This document shows, one piece after another, positions 3,501-6,313 of a stretch of DNA of 6,313 bases. Within the stretch, counting starts at the first letter, position 1; each line of letters starts with the position of its first letter. The position numbers and the translations under genes are program-made. Source of the stretch: Candidatus Wallbacteria bacterium (lineage in GTDB: Bacteria; Muiribacteriota; JAQTZZ01). Below the pieces are notes generated by a model. The model did no database searches. It was not told the origin of the DNA and worked only from the letters and a program-made list of their open reading frames with translations. The DNA lies in the NCBI GenBank assembly GCA_028711905.1, contig JAQTRI010000166.1:1-6313 (forward strand). Direction: 5' to 3'.

Positions 3501-6313
3501 AGGCCATGACTACTGAAACCTCCCTGACCCCTGAAGTCAGCTTAGTCAAAGTAGGGGCTCCGGCTACGCTGCAGTATCTGACTTTCGGCGGCTGGAACAC
3601 GGGAAAAACAGTGTGGACAGGCAGTGTGCAGATCTCAGGCACAATTTTCCCTGTTACCGACACTTCGCTCTCACTTGAGGTCAAGCTCGGGCATGACAAG
3701 GCCGGAAACACAATGGAAGCCTACAGCACTAAAACCTATTACACAGATTACACTCCCCCTGTCATGACCGTCTGGGTGGATGACGAATACCCGATTTACC
3801 GCGATGGCAGCACCATGAATCTGGCAGCTTCCAGCGAGGTGGACCTTGTATCAGTTGAGGTCAATGTCACAACTGTTGACGACAAACAGCTGACTTATGT
3901 CGCGCTGACAGAAGACACTGCCGACAATTTTTCCGGCACTCACCAGATCCATTCCAACAACGGCCGTGCTGACGGCGCATACCTGCTCGGGTTTTACGGA
4001 TATGATTCAGCTGAAAACACTGTTCTGGAATCCCTTGAGGTCTGGCTGGACAACACTTCTCCGGAAGTACGCTTGGACGGAGGCCTGTCCATTACCTTTG
4101 AAACCTGCGTCATCAGCGCTGGAAGCGCAATCTGCCTGTCCACTGAAACTCAGGTGACTGTCTATTTCTACGACTCCTCAGAAATCTGGGACTTCGGCAT
4201 GGACCTGACAGCCATTCCATCAGTCACACTCGGCGCGACTCCCGCAACCCTCGTTTCCTATGTGACCGAGGAAATCGGCGGCCTGATTTACGGGGTGTAT
4301 ACAGGGACACTCACGATCTCTTCTTCGCTTGACGGAACAAAGACCTTAACCATAGCAGACGCCAAAGACTTAGCCGGCAACATCATGAAAACCAACACCA
4401 GCAAAACCGTGGAGGTCCAGACAGGCAAGCCCCTGATATCAACCCTCAAGGTTTACAACAACGGCCGTCTCCTTAATAACAGCGGCGATTACATCGGCAT
4501 CGGATGGCTCAGCTGCGAGGTGATGTTTGACGACACAATGGAAACCCGCATCCCGCCGAAAATCGTTATCAGCGATTCTGAGGGAGCTACTCTGGAGCTG
4601 GACACCACAGGTTATTCGTTCAAGAAAACCACCCGCACAAACGACACCTTTGTCTGCCCGAATAATCCGGTCACAGAGGAAACCACCCTGCTGACCGACG
4701 GGTATCTCACAGTGGAGATCACCGAGGCCCTGAACTTGTCCTGGAACAAGATGGACCCCATGACTTACAAGAATTTCCAGCTCGACACTGTCAGGCCGAG
4801 CTTAGAGACTGTAGCATGGGCGCCTTCCACCAAGCTCCTGACCCTTTCATTCAGCGAAAACATCCGTTCCTCGGCAGCGACTAATGTCAATCCCAACATC
4901 ATTATGTACAAGGGATCTGCGACTGGCGACAACCTGCTCAAAGCCCCTGGTACCAATTACTTTACCAGTTACACCATCAGCGGCAGCACCATGACCATCA
5001 CCCTGAATTCAGCCCTTACTGACGCCACTTACGAAATCATCGTCGGTTCAACTGAAACCACCTGCGTTAAAGACTTAGCTTATAACATCGTGTCCACCAG
5101 TGAGGTCGGTGTAATCCGCTATGACCGCAAAGTGCTGGATTTCAGCGCTCCCTTAGTTTCCAACCTCAAGGTACGAGATCTGAAGAACAACCAGTATATT
5201 GATTCAGTCAACTGGTTCCTGAAATATCACCCGTCCGACCCGGGAAGCCGCAGGCACTCCAATGCCGAGAGCGTTGAGATCACCTTTGATATTTACGAAC
5301 CTGACGGCCTGACCACCAGTTCAGTCACGCTTTACTGGGACAGCGAGTTTGATTCCCCTAATTTCAAGACAGCCTCTTCCATGTCGTTCTCACAGAGTGG
5401 CGGCACTTATTCGGTCTCTGTGCGCGCCAACCTGACTGAACTGTGCCCCAATATCGGCAGGCCCGGCACAGTGTCTTTCTGGCTCTCCGCCTATGACACG
5501 AAGATGAATTTCATCGGCAACGGCAACAGTTCGACCAGTCCTGCGGGAACCGTGAAAGCCTCGTGGCTCGCGCCGGCCAAGAATGTCAAGGCTGAAGTCA
5601 ACCCTCGTGTGCAGTATCCGGGCCGTACCACCAATCTGACTGTCAGCATTGCTCCTGAGATGACCACCCAGGAATGCGGCATAGAAAAGATCGTTATCAG
5701 CAATCTGCCGAACACTCCCGGTACAGTCGGGCTTTCATATCACACCAAGTCAGGCGGACAAGTGGATTTCAGCAGCAGCGATTTTTCTGTCACAAAAACC
5801 GCGAGCACCCTGACACTCAACTTCACAAGCAACAACCTGGACATTACGGACAATGTCAAAACCATCGAGGTTTTCTGCGACATTGACGCCAAATCAGCGG
5901 CAGACCCTCCCGCAGGTGTTACTCTGGAAGTAATGGTGGCCAACAACTCCACTGCCACATATCCGCCGACAGTCAACAATGCCAGCAAGGAAGTCACAGC
6001 CACTGCATACGAGTGCGATGGGATCGACAATTCCGGCGAACCGACCTATGTCAGAAGTGAACTCAATGTGCAGACCCGCAAGCCGGCTGAAACAGTCATC
6101 GCTGAAATCGTGCCCTATCTCGTTTCCCCTGGAAAATCCGATCTGGCCATGAAATACTTCATCCGGCCGACCCTTACTCAGGCTGTAAATGCCTGGATCA
6201 ACCGCGTTATGGTCGATCTTGACGGCATCACACTTCAATCAGTGGACTCTGTGTATGTCGGAGGAGTAATCCGTCCTGATATCACGACCGTCTGGAGTAT
6301 CGGCGGGGATACG
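491..6313 (+). CDS. Giant secreted surface protein with Ig-like repeats (3' end outside window)
   Basis: The frame runs 1941 codons from ATG 491 with no stop and continues past the window, so the protein is partial at its C-terminus. A signal peptide is followed by a chain of beta-rich domains of about 100-120 residues. Most share one pattern: an opening T-P-x-V, a strand such as FTITFSEnM, a W-x-G motif (Trp 186, 283, 388, 617, 722, 825, 930, 1042), then SGAKDxxGN-M, and a closing VD. This resembles the bacterial Ig-like (Big) and SbsA-like families found in adhesins and surface-layer proteins. The chain is rich in Thr, Ser, Asn and Gly, with few Cys. I see no protease, hydrolase or other catalytic motif, and no anchor in the part present. 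The role, inferred from architecture, is extracellular adhesion or a structural fibre. The start is supported by GGAGG at 482 and an in-frame stop immediately before the ATG. Fold class is fairly certain; exact family names and function are not. Confidence 0.93.
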   Translation, partial: MTRFVLMSIMCLFSICLYADSVATVNNADPSDNDGIYKAGQIIKITYTPTVQFQWKNGSYEVWNALANDKIGVMRPIPSGGAQYFINDTDLWDTTGWNAGAVSARFTFSTGEIIDYFSTPAFGVIIDNTAPVVGSINPTNGTTISGSQLTITINFTETNLMDNNIPVTVTLGGNPVSVTSYSGNSWQGTITPAAGVQTLSISGGTDRAGNVMTANNSNSYTVDATPPTVTGVTTVPAQPTTFILDQSVTFTITFSENMDQATAPTVTYCGGTVSGNFSNATTWSGTRTIPSGYSGNQALSISGAKDAIGNTMVADSSNTFAVDSVKPTISGIVTTPSAPKGASSGNPFTLGYITFEITFSETMNTGVSPTITLGAASVSQLSYVGSTWTGRVQVTAGWGGLAPYMLSVSGAKDSAGNQMDTNTSYSYWINALQGDADFSSMDTKDSDDDNDNDEMYHTGQQIIVQLNTINDTIGKATCEVYRTNTSYTTGEQAMSVQGTGTSKYYSYTWNTSGLTQNTDQSDKYKATVYYGNGKESSITPITLEFTKPNVTGITVLDAGMGSEPFSAETVNISISFTDPGSTPNGIHTDMNKNKPLTVSLSGVGSFTGAWDGALQKWDGSITINPSTYSGVSTLSISGAEDRAANTINTWTGTLKSTCEVDTHAPSVTSATSNPAAPIGAGATTFTVTFTDSGGTNMNTGIQPTVTFGGNAVTGNWTSETAWVGSITVPSGWTGSKTLSVSGARDQVGYVMNPNPYTKDFTCDAATPEVTSITVNPPEVVPIGNATFTVDFSKNMDTTKAMTATFGTPGKTVNLANPTWVSATQWTGTANIASTEVWYVAGATQSVTLSLSGAKDPSNNTMAATSEAFVVDVTRPTFTVTATGIPPYLIDDKVTFEITYSEVMDTSEATYAIKFDGKAVTGGWSAGGTSWSGCVTITTLFTDGTCELSIANAKDLAGNATASNPDTSKKYKVDSSRPTVTDVSPAPTAWFNTQETIVFSITFSEAMTTETSLTPEVSLVKVGAPATLQYLTFGGWNTGKTVWTGSVQISGTIFPVTDTSLSLEVKLGHDKAGNTMEAYSTKTYYTDYTPPVMTVWVDDEYPIYRDGSTMNLAASSEVDLVSVEVNVTTVDDKQLTYVALTEDTADNFSGTHQIHSNNGRADGAYLLGFYGYDSAENTVLESLEVWLDNTSPEVRLDGGLSITFETCVISAGSAICLSTETQVTVYFYDSSEIWDFGMDLTAIPSVTLGATPATLVSYVTEEIGGLIYGVYTGTLTISSSLDGTKTLTIADAKDLAGNIMKTNTSKTVEVQTGKPLISTLKVYNNGRLLNNSGDYIGIGWLSCEVMFDDTMETRIPPKIVISDSEGATLELDTTGYSFKKTTRTNDTFVCPNNPVTEETTLLTDGYLTVEITEALNLSWNKMDPMTYKNFQLDTVRPSLETVAWAPSTKLLTLSFSENIRSSAATNVNPNIIMYKGSATGDNLLKAPGTNYFTSYTISGSTMTITLNSALTDATYEIIVGSTETTCVKDLAYNIVSTSEVGVIRYDRKVLDFSAPLVSNLKVRDLKNNQYIDSVNWFLKYHPSDPGSRRHSNAESVEITFDIYEPDGLTTSSVTLYWDSEFDSPNFKTASSMSFSQSGGTYSVSVRANLTELCPNIGRPGTVSFWLSAYDTKMNFIGNGNSSTSPAGTVKASWLAPAKNVKAEVNPRVQYPGRTTNLTVSIAPEMTTQECGIEKIVISNLPNTPGTVGLSYHTKSGGQVDFSSSDFSVTKTASTLTLNFTSNNLDITDNVKTIEVFCDIDAKSAADPPAGVTLEVMVANNSTATYPPTVNNASKEVTATAYECDGIDNSGEPTYVRSELNVQTRKPAETVIAEIVPYLVSPGKSDLAMKYFIRPTLTQAVNAWINRVMVDLDGITLQSVDSVYVGGVIRPDITTVWSIGGDT
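560..868 (+). other. N-terminal beta domain with SDNDGIYKAGQ motif (residues 24-126)
   Basis: The mature protein begins with a domain carrying SDNDGIYKAGQIIKI at residues 31-45. The Y-x-x-G-x-x-I pattern is common at the first strands of bacterial adhesin Ig-like repeats. The segment is rich in Trp and aromatic residues (WKNGSYEVW, DLWDTTGW) and lacks the SGAKD-GN motif of the following repeats. A related opening appears again at residues 447-463, suggesting that this domain type was duplicated within the protein. Its specific role is unknown. Confidence 0.5.
869..1789 (+). other. Ig-like repeats 1-3 (residues 127-433)
   Basis: There are three consecutive units: residues 127-224, 225-324 and 325-433. 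Each opens with a Pro-containing link (NTAPVVGSINP, TPPTVTGV, VKPTISGI), has a strand of the FTITFSENM type, then W-x-G (Trp 186, 283, 388) and SGGTDRAGN, SGAKDAIGN or SGAKDSAGN. The units are diverged in DNA as well as protein, so this is an old array rather than a recent tandem amplification. Family assignment is bacterial Ig-like from pattern recognition; I could not run a profile search. Confidence 0.7.
1790..2131 (+). other. Asp-rich domain, second copy of the N-terminal type (residues 434-547)
   Basis: Residues 445-453 read DSDDDNDND, followed by EMYHTGQQIIV. This matches the N-terminal DNDGIYKAGQIIKI layout, with an enlarged acidic stretch in front. Alternating Asp and Asn at every second position recalls calcium-binding loops of extracellular proteins, although no complete DxDxDG loop is present. 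The rest is beta-like with several Tyr (KYYSYTW, KYKATVYYGNG). It interrupts the main repeat array and may act as a calcium-stiffened linker; that role is inference. Confidence 0.5.
2132..3751 (+). other. Ig-like repeats 4-8 (residues 548-1087)
   Basis: There are five units: residues 548-662, 663-764, 765-872, 873-974 and 975-1087. The shared landmarks are the opening PxVT segment, a TVTFTDS, TVDFSKNM, EITYSEVM or SITFSEAM strand, W-x-G (Trp 617, 722, 825, 930, 1042) and the SGAED, SGARD, SGAKD, ANAKD or GHDKAGN turn, ending in a VD-type strand. The acidic turn with Gly-Asn is the best conserved part and decays towards the last unit. Divergence is high enough that DNA-level tandem repeats are not obvious. 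Confidence 0.7.
3752..4054 (+). other. Divergent beta domain (residues 1088-1188)
   Basis: This domain keeps the linker style at both ends (TPPVMTVWVDD and LDNTSPEV) but lacks the FSE-M strand, the W-x-G and the SGAKD-GN motifs. Instead it has DGAYLLGFYGYDSAEN, like the closing strands of Ig-like domains that end in a YDSAGN-type turn. It is probably another Ig-like subfamily inserted between two blocks of the main repeat. I cannot assign it a name. Confidence 0.45.
4055..4789 (+). other. Two enlarged Ig-like repeats (residues 1189-1433)
   Basis: Residues 1189-1312 return to the main pattern, ending in IADAKDLAGNIM and VEV, but have an extended first half with two Cys (TCVISAGSAIC) that could pair in an oxidising environment. 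Residues 1313-1433 keep the VMFDDTMET strand and a closing QLD strand, while the acidic turn is replaced by a longer segment ending NKMDPMTYKN. Both are longer than the roughly 100-residue norm of the upstream units. The second is the less certain member of the family. Confidence 0.5.
4790..5146 (+). other. SbsA-like Ig domain (residues 1434-1552)
   Basis: The layout LTLSFSENI, then NIIMYKG, TMTITLNSAL, DATYEIIVG and VKDLAYNIVS follows the order typical of the SbsA or Big_5 type Ig-like domain found in surface-layer and secreted bacterial proteins. In these, a polar strand is followed by an L-x-x-x-T-Y-x-I-x-V strand and a D-x-x-G-N turn. Here the turn glycine is Tyr. This is the single domain whose family I recognise best, though without a profile score. 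Confidence 0.55.
5147..5578 (+). other. Unrecognised beta-rich domain (residues 1553-1696)
   Basis: The segment opens with APLVSNLKVRD and has alternating hydrophobic strands (SVEITFDIYE, SSVTLYWDSEF, TYSVSVRANL, TVSFWLSAYD). It carries none of the FSE-M, W-x-G or AKD-GN landmarks. A basic patch, GSRRHSN, near the start is unusual in this otherwise acidic chain. It marks the change from the first repeat family to the second. No family is assigned. Confidence 0.4.
5579..6313 (+). other. Second repeat family, two copies, last one truncated (residues 1697-1941)
   Basis: VKAEVNPRVQYPGRTTNLTVSIAPEMT (from about residue 1699) and VIAEIVPYLVSPGKSDLAMKYFIRPTLT (from residue 1869) align without gaps over V-x-A-E-x-x-P-x-x-x-x-P-G and a following I-x-P strand. 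The segments after that, GIEKIVISNLP and WINRVMVDLDG, also correspond. The first copy spans about 172 residues; the second is cut by the window end at residue 73 of the repeat. The family is distinct from the SGAKD repeats upstream and I do not recognise it. Confidence 0.5.

Noticed and set aside
835..3711. Several long minus-strand open frames (about 63-175 codons) opposite the giant gene
   Set aside because: They lie antisense to a coherent repeat protein and arise from its Thr, Val and Ser codons with C or G at third positions. None has a recognisable domain, and their sequences are low-complexity Val/Thr/Ser-rich mirrors of the sense repeats.

Overview
The window is almost entirely one gene. 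An uninterrupted plus-strand reading frame starts at ATG 491 and is still open at base 6313, giving 1941 codons without a stop. It encodes the N-terminal part of a giant, apparently secreted, multi-domain surface protein. The 490 bases upstream hold no convincing conserved gene, but contain several inverted repeats, a likely -10 box and a possible 24-codon leader ORF.

The organism is a bacterium, judged from the Shine-Dalgarno sequence (GGAGG), the standard stop codons and the bacterial-type signal peptide and Ig-like repeats. The gene looks to be about 50% G+C, with C favoured at third positions (ACC, ATC, GGC, AAC). I cannot name the species. Very large proteins of this kind are common in uncultivated environmental phyla and in Planctomycetes or Deltaproteobacteria-like lineages, but nothing here decides between them.

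Region 1-490: a 15-bp stem capped by a GCAA tetraloop (1-35) followed by T runs; a small palindrome (49-62); a strong GC-rich hairpin (72-106); a 20-bp inverted repeat with one mismatch and an 80-base loop (133-152 with 233-252); further small repeats; a TATAAT box at 387-392; and a leader ORF at 420-494 that overlaps the big gene's start codon as ATGA.

Region 491-6313, by residue: signal peptide (1 to about 23); N-terminal beta domain with a DxDxxYxxGQ-type motif (24-126); three Ig-like repeats (127-433); an Asp-rich domain repeating the N-terminal motif (434-547); five more Ig-like repeats (548-1087); a divergent domain (1088-1188); two divergent or related repeats (1189-1433); an SbsA-like Ig domain (1434-1552); an unrecognised domain (1553-1696); and two copies of a second repeat family (1697-1868 and 1869 onward), the last cut by the window end. 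No catalytic domain, transmembrane anchor or sorting signal is visible in the part present. The most economical reading is a long extracellular adhesin, stalk or surface-layer-type protein whose anchoring end lies downstream of the window.
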